Positions 37,707 through 45,250 of a DNA stretch of 64,000 nucleotides are shown piece after piece. The notes beneath the pieces are model-generated. The model was not told where the DNA came from. It did not search any database and was given only the letters and a program-made list of their open reading frames with translations. The position numbers and the translations under genes were made by a program. Within the stretch, counting starts at the first letter, position 1. Every line of letters starts with the position of its first letter. The stretch is from a virus: positions 52,501 through 116,500 of the IMG/VR virus record IMGVR_UViG_3300027782_000044. One strand, given 5' to 3'.

Positions 37707-37811
37707 TTATGAATCTATTATATCATTTAGTTGATTAGGATCAACTTCCACCTCAGTAGGCCTTTCGTTACCAAGACCTACGTGGTCGGCACATCCGCAT
37801 ATCCAACACAT
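37707..37811 (-). CDS. Tiny MCxxCGC peptide (MCWICGCADH), next to the radical SAM gene
   Basis: A 34-residue frame starting MCWICGCADHVGLGNERPTE, with an acidic tail. It starts 5 bases after the radical SAM stop, so the two are probably translated together. An AAGCGG/CCGCTT stem-loop (37687-37708) overlaps its stop. Confidence 0.6.
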   Translation of the reverse strand: MCWICGCADHVGLGNERPTEVEVDPNQLNDIIDS

Positions 37812-37816
37812 CTGTA

Positions 37817-38815
37817 TTAGCCCCAGATGGCCGCTGAGCACTTAGTACACATATTGGAGTATGAATCCTCTATCATGTCCGCTCTATCTTTGCTAAACCA
37901 TATATCCTTAATTGTAGAATTATTAGAATTTCCGTAGACTGTTTTAAAGTCAAAATCAGCACAACATATAAATAGGTCTCCATTTGGGTTAATATGCACC
38001 CACTCATTAGTTCTGCTTCTTACACCTAATCCGCCATTGCATCCAATTACTTTTTTGCCTTCTCCCGCCAAATATTTATTAATGGCTGAAGTCTGATCAA
38101 TTATTCCTGAGTCTGCAAGATGCCCAGCCCTATCGTATAGATGGTAAGCTGGGAAAACTTGGATTGAAGGGAATATAGACTTTAGCAGATCAACCTCCTG
38201 AGCTAAATCTCCACCTTCTACATCTAAGTTTAAATTTGGAGCTCCAGGAAGGATGTCTAACCATCCACCATTTTCAACTAACGAGTTATTGTTTAAGCCA
38301 TTGACCATCAAATAGAATCTATTGTCTAATACTAATTCTTTTAATTCTTCTGCTGCATACAAAACGTTTTCTACCATTTTGTCAAACATTTTTTCATTTA
38401 AATTAACATACTTAGACCATCTGGTTTTATCTCCAGATGGTATATTTAGAAGCATTCCACCAACTACATCAATATTATTTTTAATAATATCAGTTTTTTT
38501 CTTTGTTAATGGAGTACCATTGGTAAGTATGTTTATAGTAAAATTATATTTTCTGTACAAATCAAACATTTCTTCAAAGTTTTTATATAATAAAACTTCA
38601 TTATAATTAGCGGTATATATATTTTTTAGATTGGGATCTACAAAATCTCCTTTGCCATTATGAAGTTGAGAGAGTATATTTTCTAACTCCCCCAACTCCA
38701 TATCTCTAATAGCAGATTTTGGATTTCCTTCATAAGAAACTGGGCAAAACCAGCAACCAGCATTGCATAGACCATTTACATCTATCTGTACTGCACTGAT
38801 TTTGTATTGTGACAA
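37817..38815 (-). CDS. Radical SAM/SPASM-like protein
   Basis: A protein of 332 residues with a TTG start directly after the previous stop. C17, C21 and C24 in CNAGCWFC are the CxxxCxxC ligands of the radical SAM cluster. GGMLLNIPSG and NILTNGTPLT fit the partial TIM barrel. The C-terminus carries cysteines in IGCNGG, FICCADF and MCTKCSAA, like a SPASM domain for a second Fe-S cluster. Such enzymes mature peptides, proteins or sugars. It is followed at once by a tiny MCWICGC peptide gene. Confidence 0.85.
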   Translation of the reverse strand: MSQYKISAVQIDVNGLCNAGCWFCPVSYEGNPKSAIRDMELGELENILSQLHNGKGDFVDPNLKNIYTANYNEVLLYKNFEEMFDLYRKYNFTINILTNGTPLTKKKTDIIKNNIDVVGGMLLNIPSGDKTRWSKYVNLNEKMFDKMVENVLYAAEELKELVLDNRFYLMVNGLNNNSLVENGGWLDILPGAPNLNLDVEGGDLAQEVDLLKSIFPSIQVFPAYHLYDRAGHLADSGIIDQTSAINKYLAGEGKKVIGCNGGLGVRSRTNEWVHINPNGDLFICCADFDFKTVYGNSNNSTIKDIWFSKDRADMIEDSYSNMCTKCSAAIWG

Positions 38816-38816
38816 C

Positions 38817-39287
38817 TTAGTCTTTTAGTGACTTCCATGGGTTAGGAGGAAGCTTTAAGCTTGACTCCAAGAACCAGTTCCACTCTTGATGAGATGAAAG
38901 TCTTTCAGACAAATATGATGATAGACCGTACTCATTATTTTCATTGGCAACAGAGATAAGGTTCTTTATCTCCTCGATCATCTTTTTATTAATTGGAACT
39001 AGGTGAATTGCCATTTCAACTCCACAATATGTGTCTGGCTTAACATTGCCTAAAGTTTGGTTTGCTGCATATTCTTCTAGGGTATACGGCGCCTCTCCGC
39101 CTAATCGGCGAAGCCATGTTGAGGTATTGTGTACGCCCTCTTCAGAGTCTAGATAGATATCTTCATAAACAATGCGTGATTGACGCATCAAGACAGATTC
39201 TGTATTCCAGAAAAAGCCTCTTACTAAATTTGTGTATACCACAGAGTTAGCTTGAAATGTTTTTAATAGATTAATTAAATTTTCCAT
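38817..39287 (-). CDS. Dps/ferritin-like protein
   Basis: A protein of 156 residues, predicted four-helix bundle. YTNLVRGFFWNTESVLM, VYEDIYLDSEEGVHNTSTWL, RRLGGEAPYTLEEYAAN and the C-terminal SSHQEWNWFLES follow the Dps pattern. The usual first ferroxidase histidine (HW in most Dps proteins) appears as FFW here, so iron oxidation may be altered. It could protect phage DNA from oxidative damage. Confidence 0.7.
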   Translation of the reverse strand: MENLINLLKTFQANSVVYTNLVRGFFWNTESVLMRQSRIVYEDIYLDSEEGVHNTSTWLRRLGGEAPYTLEEYAANQTLGNVKPDTYCGVEMAIHLVPINKKMIEEIKNLISVANENNEYGLSSYLSERLSSHQEWNWFLESSLKLPPNPWKSLKD

Positions 39288-39303
39288 TTTATTCCTTTGC
39301 CCT

Positions 39304-39426
39304 TTACCTTTTATAAATTTTATTATAACAGGTCTTACATACTTGAATCATTTTGGTTTCTGTAGAAGTTATATATTTTGCTTCTTCAAAACAATCTTTA
39401 ATTTCACACTTATCTAAATCGGTCAT
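39304..39426 (-). CDS. Tiny zinc-binding protein
   Basis: A 40-residue frame (MTDLDKCEIKDCFEEAKYIT) with two Cys pairs (CEIKDC, CKTC), a minimal zinc finger. Confidence 0.55.
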   Translation of the reverse strand: MTDLDKCEIKDCFEEAKYITSTETKMIQVCKTCYNKIYKR

Positions 39427-39434
39427 TAATTTAA

Positions 39435-39650
39435 TTACTTACCTTTAATCTTTTCCCAAATTTTTTCATGAAGATAATAGAATGACATTTCTACGAGCAA
39501 GTATGATATAGCTCCAATTCCAATATATTCCCATTCAGCTTCTCCTGTAAGAAGTTTAGTTACAATATAAAGTAACCCTCCTACAAAAAATACATGCACA
39601 AATGGCCATGTAATTGATTTGTATAGGCTTTTCTTATTAGGATCTATCAC
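39435..39650 (-). CDS. DUF2061-like membrane protein
   Basis: A protein of 71 residues with two transmembrane segments (FVHVFFVGGLLYIVTKLL, YIGIGAISYLLVEMSFYY) and a basic end (HEKIWEKIKGK). The SITWPF...FYYLHEKIW pattern matches DUF2061 and the second copy at 50508-50711. Function unknown. Confidence 0.72.
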   Translation of the reverse strand: MIDPNKKSLYKSITWPFVHVFFVGGLLYIVTKLLTGEAEWEYIGIGAISYLLVEMSFYYLHEKIWEKIKGK

Positions 39651-39889
39651 TTTATTGACTTGCTCTTAGTAACGCCAGTCTTCTTGGCTGGTGCCTTCTT
39701 GGCTGGTGCCTTCTTGGCTGGTGCCTTCTTGGCTGGTGCCTTCTTGGCTGGTGCCTTCTTGGCTGGTGCCTTCTTGGCTGGTGCCTTAATTGATGCTAAA
39801 ATCGCATCCGTAATAACTTTTTCAAACATAGCTTCTTTTGGTGTTACACGAAGCCAACCCATAATCTTCATTTTTAATTTAATTAACAT
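39647..39889 (-). CDS. Histone-H1-like protein with AKKAP repeats
   Basis: A protein of 80 residues. The first 35 residues are amphipathic (MGWLRVTPKEAMFEKVITDA). The rest is seven tandem APAKK repeats followed by a basic end, like histone H1 tails and bacterial nucleoid proteins, and probably binds DNA or the packaged chromosome. Overlaps both neighbours. Confidence 0.75.
   Translation of the reverse strand: MLIKLKMKIMGWLRVTPKEAMFEKVITDAILASIKAPAKKAPAKKAPAKKAPAKKAPAKKAPAKKAPAKKTGVTKSKSIK
39683..39790. repeat. 15-bp tandem repeat encoding AKKAP
   Basis: Seven near-perfect copies of a unit reading CTTCTTGGCTGGTGC on the plus strand. Copy number is expected to vary by slippage. Confidence 0.9.
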
Positions 39890-40050
39890 GATTCCTCTTT
39901 TTCTTTTAATTTTCTAAGTACTAAACTTAAAACCTCTCTTGGTCTCCAGTCTGGTGGTATCTCTAAACTTTCTAATTCTTTAATTAGATCTTCTAGAACT
40001 TTTTTTTGAATCACATGAAAGTGATCCCATTCATTATCTAATTGTACCAT
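39883..40050 (-). CDS. Small helical protein
   Basis: A protein of 55 residues (MVQLDNEWDHFHVIQKKVLE), charged and helical, with a PPDWRPREVLSLVLRKLKEK tail. Overlaps the start of the AKKAP-repeat gene. Function unknown. Confidence 0.6.
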   Translation of the reverse strand: MVQLDNEWDHFHVIQKKVLEDLIKELESLEIPPDWRPREVLSLVLRKLKEKEESC

Positions 40051-40052
40051 TA

Positions 40053-40682
40053 TTAAAGATCATCCGCAATAGGATTATTCTTATTAGCATTTACAAGGAA
40101 TCCAGCTCTTGGACCAGTTGCCCAAACACGATGTGTTGTTTTTTTAGGGAAAAACAATAAGTCTCCTTTTTTTAATTCATAAATTTTTGTAGAATTCTCT
40201 CCTTTTATTTCCCAAAAGGAAGTTCCTATTGATTGTAAATAGCAGGCTGGCCAGGGATCACTATGCTCGTTTACAGTTTTTTCTCCTAATGAAACCTTTA
40301 TTCCTTCTGTATGCCACAAAGCTTTACAGTTACAGACTCTATCATCCCATTCTCTGTAATATTTACAGTTTGAAAATTCATCATTAAAACCTGATTCGTT
40401 GTTTATCTTAACTAAAAAATCTTTTATTTCTACAAAGTGTTCCCAGACTAATCCAGTTTGAGGAGCAAGCCACAGCGGCCTCTGAGCTAACACGTTACCC
40501 AATGTATCTACACCAGCATCTGGGTCCCTACTTTTTGCTTGAAGGTCAGCATTGTTTATCTTTGTTTGATTATAAATAAAATCTAAAACATTTTGCCAAG
40601 TAAATGTTGTTTTAAAATAATCTTTAACTAAAACAGCTTCGTCTTTTTTGGCTGCTTCTTTAAATTCTGAAAGTAGATTCAT
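40053..40682 (-). CDS. JmjC/cupin-like oxygenase
   Basis: A protein of 209 residues. The C-terminal cupin has an EHSDPWPACYLQ segment with the likely iron ligands H and D, then KKGDLLFFPKKTTHRVWATG with the third histidine. YLQSIGTSFWEIKGE is a core strand. It resembles cupin-like 2OG/JmjC hydroxylases. It has four further cysteines (NCKYY, VCNCKAL). The substrate is unknown. It lies downstream of a strong hairpin. Confidence 0.7.
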   Translation of the reverse strand: MNLLSEFKEAAKKDEAVLVKDYFKTTFTWQNVLDFIYNQTKINNADLQAKSRDPDAGVDTLGNVLAQRPLWLAPQTGLVWEHFVEIKDFLVKINNESGFNDEFSNCKYYREWDDRVCNCKALWHTEGIKVSLGEKTVNEHSDPWPACYLQSIGTSFWEIKGENSTKIYELKKGDLLFFPKKTTHRVWATGPRAGFLVNANKNNPIADDL

Positions 40683-40695
40683 AGCGTTTACCCTA

Positions 40696-40727
40696 TTTAA
40701 GGGCAGTGGTTTCCCACTGCCCTTAAA
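40696..40727 (-). terminator. Strong 14-bp hairpin after the secreted-protein gene
   Basis: TTTAAGGGCAGTGG (40696-40709) pairs perfectly with 40714-40727 around a 4-base loop. It lies 4 bases after the stop of the gene at 40731. Following bases on the minus strand are weakly U-rich, so termination may be partial. Confidence 0.65.
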
Positions 40728-40730
40728 AGA

Positions 40731-41924
40731 TTACTTAATTAGGGTTACCTTAGCTTTTGGGTTTTTTGCATTCCACTTTTTAGCGAGTGCATTGAAAGAG
40801 GCTTTGATTGCCTTAAGTGCTGCTGCATTATCTGCTGTTAGCTTAGCAATGGCTGCATCCTTAGCAAGGATAGAGGCATCTGAAGCAGTCTTAGCATCGG
40901 CAAGAGCCTTAGCTGAAGCAGCCTTCTCCGCTGTAATAGCAGCATCTGAAGCAGTTTTAGCATCGGCAAGAGCCTTAGCTGAAGCAGCCTTCTCCGCTGC
41001 AATAGCAGCATCTGAAGCAGTCTTAGCAGCAACAGCATCTGAAGCAGCCTTTACGACTGCAGCATCTGAAACTGCTTTAGCAGCAAGCGCTGCATCTGTT
41101 GCTGACTTAGCAGCAGCAAGTTCTGACACTAGATCACGAACTGCAATTTCTGCAAATGGCGCAAGCGCACGAGCAGGAAGACCGACTACGTCTACTGATG
41201 TTGCATCAGATGATGTAGTAGGTGAGAATGTAATTAGTGATCGTGTTCCAGTTGCTGGAAGTGTTGCAGTAAACTTTGCAACTCCAAAGTCTGAAAGTGT
41301 CGCTCCAGTTGTAACTGTTGAGGTATCAACTGTTGCTGTTGAAGCAAAGATTGTTGCAGTAATTGACTTACCAGATACTTTGTTTCCGAATGTATCTGTT
41401 GCGGTTACTGAGATATCTTGCTTTGTACCAGCAGCGCCTGTAGCAGGAGCAGATACTGTAAGAGTATTAATCTTGCCAGCAGTTCCTTGTACATAATATG
41501 TAAGCTGTGTTCCACCATTAGTGATTACAACTGTACCAATTGCTGTTGTCTTTGTATAGACATAAAATGTTGCTGTTGTTCCTGTACCAGTTGCAACTGT
41601 CAAAGATGATGATCCTGACGCTGCGCCTACTGGAGCAGCTGTTGTATGTAGTGCTGAAAGAATTGTTGCATTTGTTGCTGATACTGAAACGCTTGTTCCA
41701 ACATCAACTGTTGCAATAAACTTTAGTGCATCTGCAGCATCAACTGTGTTGTCTGCAGGTACTGGCAATGAAGCTGGTGTAGCAATTGCAGATGCTGTAG
41801 TATTTGCTACAGTATCTAGTGATACAGCGACTGTCATTACAGCAGCACTTGCAGGTGTTGCTACCATTGTGCCCAAAGTCATGGCTGCAACCATGGCTAG
41901 TGCGATTTTCTTAAATGAGTTCAT
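40731..41924 (-). CDS. Secreted Ig-like/alanine-rich repeat protein
   Basis: A protein of 397 residues. The N-terminal 29 residues are a clear signal peptide (KKIALAMVAAMTLGTMVATP, cleaved near ASA-AV). Two or three bacterial Ig-like domains follow (TLTVSAPATGAAGTKQDISV). From about residue 260 come Ala/Lys/Asp coiled-coil repeats (ASDAAIAAEKAASAKALADA), and the protein ends in a KKWNAKNPKAKVTLIK tail. It resembles host cell-surface proteins more than phage structural ones. It has its own 5' leader hairpin (41948-41968) and a strong downstream hairpin, suggesting abundant expression. Confidence 0.75.
   Translation of the reverse strand: MNSFKKIALAMVAAMTLGTMVATPASAAVMTVAVSLDTVANTTASAIATPASLPVPADNTVDAADALKFIATVDVGTSVSVSATNATILSALHTTAAPVGAASGSSSLTVATGTGTTATFYVYTKTTAIGTVVITNGGTQLTYYVQGTAGKINTLTVSAPATGAAGTKQDISVTATDTFGNKVSGKSITATIFASTATVDTSTVTTGATLSDFGVAKFTATLPATGTRSLITFSPTTSSDATSVDVVGLPARALAPFAEIAVRDLVSELAAAKSATDAALAAKAVSDAAVVKAASDAVAAKTASDAAIAAEKAASAKALADAKTASDAAITAEKAASAKALADAKTASDASILAKDAAIAKLTADNAAALKAIKASFNALAKKWNAKNPKAKVTLIK
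40879..40998. repeat. 60-bp tandem repeat in the secreted-protein gene
   Basis: Two almost identical 60-bp units encoding the ASDAAIAAEKAASAKALADA block, flanked by degenerate copies. Confidence 0.8.
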
Positions 41925-41947
41925 TTAATTTATTCTCCTTATTTCCT

Positions 41948-41968
41948 CTGTATTCTTTGCGAATACAG
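41948..41968 (-). promoter_or_regulatory. 5'-leader stem-loop
   Basis: CTGTATTC (41948-41955) pairs with GAATACAG (41961-41968). On the minus strand it sits upstream of AAGGAG in the leader of the secreted-protein gene; it may stabilise the message. Confidence 0.55.
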
Positions 41969-41972
41969 AATT

Positions 41973-42167
41973 TTAGTGTAGTGCATTTATTTTTACATGG
42001 AATGAACATGGGTCTCCACCCTCATTCCATTCTTGTTCTTCTTCATCTGTTAAAGGTGGCCCATCATGTGTATCGCAAAATACATCAGATATCCAGCCTC
42101 TGTCGTAACCACTTTTGAGCCATATCTCAAACTCTAAATGATCTGAATCTATATTCTCTAGATCCAT
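41973..42167 (-). CDS. Small acidic conserved-looking protein
   Basis: A protein of 64 residues (MDLENIDSDHLEFEIWLKSG). DVFCDTHDGPPLTDEEEQEW is a pattern familiar from hypothetical proteins of actinophages. The start overlaps the thioredoxin gene. Confidence 0.7.
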   Translation of the reverse strand: MDLENIDSDHLEFEIWLKSGYDRGWISDVFCDTHDGPPLTDEEEQEWNEGGDPCSFHVKINALH

Positions 42168-42460
42168 TCTGAAAGCTCTTCTAGCATAATATGCTTAGGT
42201 TTTGCACCAGTAATAGTTTTTACTGGCTTCCCCGACTTAAATAGTACCATATAAGGGATAGAAGTTACAGAGTATTCTGCTGATTTTATAGGATTCTCAT
42301 CAACATTTAACTTACCGACCCATAATCCACGTTCTGCAGATATCTCGTCTAGTATTGGAGATACTTGCTTGCATGGTCCGCACCATGGAGCCCAAAAGTC
42401 GACAAGAACTATATTATGAGAATCTAGAACCCTATCGAAGCTTTCATCTGTAACTATCAA
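42158..42460 (-). CDS. trx: Thioredoxin
   Basis: A protein of 100 residues with the full thioredoxin fold: VLVDFWAPWCGPCKQ (active-site C27 and C30), KLNVDENP, the cis-proline loop TSIPYMVLF and GKPVKTITGAK. It reduces disulfides and probably donates electrons to the phage ribonucleotide reductase and peroxiredoxin. Confidence 0.93.
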   Translation of the reverse strand: MIVTDESFDRVLDSHNIVLVDFWAPWCGPCKQVSPILDEISAERGLWVGKLNVDENPIKSAEYSVTSIPYMVLFKSGKPVKTITGAKPKHIMLEELSEWI

Positions 42461-42461
42461 C

Positions 42462-42671
42462 TTACTCTCCTTTTAATTCATCCGCTGCTTTATTAAACTT
42501 ATCCATAAATTTTTGGATTACCCAAATTGCGGTTTCTCCTGCGTTAACAGACATTGCCCTAGAGGCCTCTTCTGTTCTGTCTTCAACTGCAAGGGCGTTG
42601 TACCATTTCTGGTACAACTCCTCACCAATCTCTTTGATTATTTCTTCAAGTACTGTTAGCTTTTTATCCAT
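42462..42671 (-). CDS. Small helical protein
   Basis: A protein of 69 residues (MDKKLTVLEEIIKEIGEELY), amphipathic and helical. It overlaps the end of the subtilase gene by 8 bases. Function unknown. Confidence 0.65.
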   Translation of the reverse strand: MDKKLTVLEEIIKEIGEELYQKWYNALAVEDRTEEASRAMSVNAGETAIWVIQKFMDKFNKAADELKGE

Positions 42672-43644
42672 TGATTACTTTACTCAACTTAAATAGATAA
42701 ACGTTTTGCCCATAAGAATTGTCTACTGGATCAGACGCCGACTTCATTAATGAAATTATCTGTGTTGATGTCAATGTGGGCCTTGATGCTTTTATGGAGA
42801 CATACTTTGCAGCGATTACTTGAACAGAAACAGATGTTCCATAAGAATATCCGCTGACATTTCCAGGATAAATTGTTGGCTGTTGTACCTCACCCCATAG
42901 ATCTACAAGATTTGCATCGTAGTTGCTGACTAAAGAAACTTGAGGCTTATCTAAATTTAGAGTTTCGACTCCACCAACTGCAATTGATTGGCTAATACAG
43001 GCTGGCCATTCAATCTTGCCATTCATTTTTGGGTTTCCAGCGCTATTTCCAGAAGGGAAAAATACTGGTACCCCAGAATTATTTAAATTAGAAACTACTG
43101 TGTCAACTGCTGTTGGTAAGCAATATGCAGATGATGCGCTTCGATTAATAACTGGAGCATTTGTAGCATGAGATGAAGCAACTGCAACAATGTTATACTT
43201 TAACTTATTATTATTTACCCATGTTAAAGCATTTACAAGGGTGTTGAGTCCATAAGTCTGGACATCGCCCTTTGAGGTGTTGCCAACAATTCTAATAAAT
43301 ATAATATTTACATTTGGATTAGCTGCTATGGCTGCTGAAACCATTTGAGTTCCGTGATTAAAGTTGTTTGTTGCTAGAAACTTCATTGGTAAAACTGCTG
43401 ATCCTGGGCCTTCCATAAAGTTTTTTCCATTTGGACAAGATGACCAGTCGAGAATACAAACTTCAGCAACAATACGTGGCTTAATAGACTCAATTGATGT
43501 ATCTAGAGCCGTATCAAGAATAGCTAGTGTTGGTACTGATGTAGTTGACTTTAATGTATTTGTTTTTAAGGCTGCCTGTGCAGGCATTGAGGTGATTGCG
43601 ATTGTTGTGGCAATTAATGCCATAGTAGTTATTAGTTTTTTCAT
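42664..43644 (-). CDS. Secreted subtilisin-like serine protease
   Basis: A protein of 326 residues. A signal peptide (MKKLITTMALIATTIAITSM, cleaved near AQA) leads into an S8 domain with the catalytic triad D44 (LAILDTALD), H97 (FNHGTQMV) and S271 (YSYGTSVSV), plus N200 in PSGNSAG for the oxyanion hole. There is no recognisable pro-domain. The ATG at 43644 is preferred; the frame runs up to a TTG at 43680, but that TTG is the first half of a -35 box. The message appears leaderless. An exported protease could act on host surface or competing proteins. Confidence 0.82.
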   Translation of the reverse strand: MKKLITTMALIATTIAITSMPAQAALKTNTLKSTTSVPTLAILDTALDTSIESIKPRIVAEVCILDWSSCPNGKNFMEGPGSAVLPMKFLATNNFNHGTQMVSAAIAANPNVNIIFIRIVGNTSKGDVQTYGLNTLVNALTWVNNNKLKYNIVAVASSHATNAPVINRSASSAYCLPTAVDTVVSNLNNSGVPVFFPSGNSAGNPKMNGKIEWPACISQSIAVGGVETLNLDKPQVSLVSNYDANLVDLWGEVQQPTIYPGNVSGYSYGTSVSVQVIAAKYVSIKASRPTLTSTQIISLMKSASDPVDNSYGQNVYLFKLSKVING

Positions 43645-43651
43645 AAAGCTA

Positions 43652-43680
43652 ATCTTACTAAATAGTGCAGTGTTTGTCAA
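43652..43680 (-). promoter_or_regulatory. Leaderless-type promoter of the subtilase gene
   Basis: Minus strand TTGACA (43680-43675), 17-base spacer, TAAGAT (43657-43652), 7 bases, ATG (43644). Confidence 0.65.
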
Positions 43681-43684
43681 CAGA

Positions 43685-43864
43685 TTAAGAGTTCTGATTT
43701 GGGTTCTTGCGTGGATACCACTTACCAGAATCCATATTTCTTGCTTCTGCCGCTTGGGTCTGTACGTTTATAATGTTGCTCATTATTTCGTGCATTATAT
43801 CTAATTCAATTCTAATTTTGTACAGTTCAAGTTCTAGCATGTCAATTCTTCTTTGCGATCTCAT
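43685..43864 (-). CDS. Small coiled-coil protein
   Basis: A protein of 59 residues (MRSQRRIDMLELELYKIRIE), with a heptad-rich N-terminal helix and a basic tail. Overlaps the preceding gene's stop. Function unknown. Confidence 0.65.
   Translation of the reverse strand: MRSQRRIDMLELELYKIRIELDIMHEIMSNIINVQTQAAEARNMDSGKWYPRKNPNQNS
43861..43864 (-). other. ATGA start/stop overlap
   Basis: A representative of the coupling used throughout the minus strand, where the coiled-coil gene (43864) starts in the stop of the upstream zinc-ribbon gene. Confidence 0.6.
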
Positions 43865-44073
43865 TCTTCTTCTTCTCTATCCAGTGGCGTTGGTGCTGTT
43901 GCCAGTGTGCCACAATTAGCACACTCCATATCTAAAAAATAAGTTGCAATTTCACAACTATCAAAAATAACTTTAAGGTTCCATATTTCACAACCGCATG
44001 GACATACATGTGTTGGTACACCTCTTATGTCCATTGATTTTGAATAGTCTGGTCTTAAGTCGTTTATATCCAT
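43861..44073 (-). CDS. Small zinc-ribbon protein
   Basis: A protein of 70 residues (MDINDLRPDYSKSMDIRGVP). CPCGC and CANC pairs form a ribbon; the tail is acidic. Overlaps the coiled-coil gene. Function unknown. Confidence 0.7.
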   Translation of the reverse strand: MDINDLRPDYSKSMDIRGVPTHVCPCGCEIWNLKVIFDSCEIATYFLDMECANCGTLATAPTPLDREEEE

Positions 44074-44087
44074 TAACTAATTATACA

Positions 44088-44645
44088 CTAAACTTGAATG
44101 TATGTATAGGGGGCAGCTACGCTCATATTAAACTCAGTTGCTGCTTCTAATGCTGCCTTAAGCCTCAGTCTTGGGTTCTTTTGATTCTTTGTAGCATGAA
44201 GTGCACCTAATGCTATCTGTCCGCCGCTTCCTTCTGCCATATAGTTTACTATGTTTTCTCCAACATGGAAGTCTTCATCTATAGTAAAGATTCTGCCTTC
44301 AAGACCTACTATAAAAATTCCACCAGTATCTTCCTCAGATGATGATCCAATGCTTCCGTATCCATGCTCTTTAAATGCAGCCTTAACAGAATCAACAAAC
44401 TTAGTTCTCATAAACTTATCTAATCCAGAATTAGTTTTTGTTGGTGTGTATTTTGGTGGAGTCCACATATACTGAAGAATTTGCCCCATGCGAAATGAAT
44501 CTGTAAATGCAATAGCATACTGACCAACTTTAAAACACTTTGGCTCTTTACGAGATAGGATCCATCCGCTCTTATCATCTGAGGCGGCATGATCTGAGCC
44601 CATATACACAACACCATTTTGGGCAATAGCAACAATACAAGTCAT
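44088..44645 (-). CDS. Proteasome beta/HslV-like Ntn hydrolase
   Basis: A protein of 185 residues. After removal of Met the chain begins TCIVAIAQNGVVYMGSDHAA, placing Thr2 as nucleophile and the GSDHA aspartate as expected for proteasome-type proteases. Lysine follows in KEPKCFKVG, and later GSGGQIALGALHATK matches the family. Phages of proteasome-bearing actinobacteria carry such single-subunit homologues; whether it self-assembles or interferes with the host proteasome is unknown. Confidence 0.82.
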   Translation of the reverse strand: MTCIVAIAQNGVVYMGSDHAASDDKSGWILSRKEPKCFKVGQYAIAFTDSFRMGQILQYMWTPPKYTPTKTNSGLDKFMRTKFVDSVKAAFKEHGYGSIGSSSEEDTGGIFIVGLEGRIFTIDEDFHVGENIVNYMAEGSGGQIALGALHATKNQKNPRLRLKAALEAATEFNMSVAAPYTYIQV

Positions 44646-44666
44646 ACCCTTATTGTACTATTTTAA

Positions 44667-44981
44667 TTATTCTGTGTCCAGCATCTCATGATATTCTAAA
44701 TGATTTAATTGATTCATTACACTATCTAATTCAGATCTCATTTCAATTAAGTCCTGTATGGCTTTATAATACTTATCTTTCCAATCAGTTAATTCTTTTT
44801 CCAACTGATATAACTCTATTTTAAGGTCTTTTATATCTAATCTAAGCTGGTCTTTTTCTTTTTCTTCCCGCCTAATTCTTTCCTTTTTGGCGTCCCTAAT
44901 TCCAGCAACAATAGCAGTTCCAAAACCACTTAGGCTTGCCGCTAATATTGATACTAATATGGTTATGTATGATATCTGCAT
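44667..44981 (-). CDS. Membrane-anchored coiled-coil protein
   Basis: A protein of 104 residues. N-terminal transmembrane helix (YITILVSILAASLSGFGTAI) then about 75 residues of heptad coiled coil (LRLDIKDLKIELYQLEKEL). The topology resembles inner-membrane spanins, but the assumed Gram-positive host makes that doubtful. Confidence 0.65.
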   Translation of the reverse strand: MQISYITILVSILAASLSGFGTAIVAGIRDAKKERIRREEKEKDQLRLDIKDLKIELYQLEKELTDWKDKYYKAIQDLIEMRSELDSVMNQLNHLEYHEMLDTE

Positions 44982-45010
44982 TATATATCATATTATACCT
45001 TATACTCAGT

Positions 45011-45250
45011 CTAAATTAATAACTCTGAAGCTGTTATTTCAGCGCCAATGTATTTTCTTTTTTGTATAAAATCTTTAACTAATTCATGTCCAAATTGCCT
45101 TCCAGCAATTAAAACTACCCACCTTGGTTCAAGTTTATCATCTATGCATGTCTGACATAAAAATAAATTAATTGGCAAAAGAGATGACTTCTTTAAGTTT
45201 AATTTATTTTTTGTTTTGTTGCATGAATAACATAATATTTTTTCGCTCAA
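45011..45250 (-). CDS. Small zinc-ribbon protein
   Basis: A protein of 79 residues (MSEKILCYSCNKTKNKLNLK). CYSC and CQTC pairs with a basic stretch between. ATGA coupling upstream. Function unknown. Confidence 0.7.
   Translation of the reverse strand: MSEKILCYSCNKTKNKLNLKKSSLLPINLFLCQTCIDDKLEPRWVVLIAGRQFGHELVKDFIQKRKYIGAEITASELLI

Noticed and set aside
39660-39917. 85-residue plus-strand frame with GAFLA repeats
   Set aside because: Antisense reading of the AKKAP repeats.
43645-43680. N-terminal extension MTNTALFSKISF of the subtilase
   Set aside because: The TTG and ACA codons are a -35 box and the signal peptide starts at 43644.
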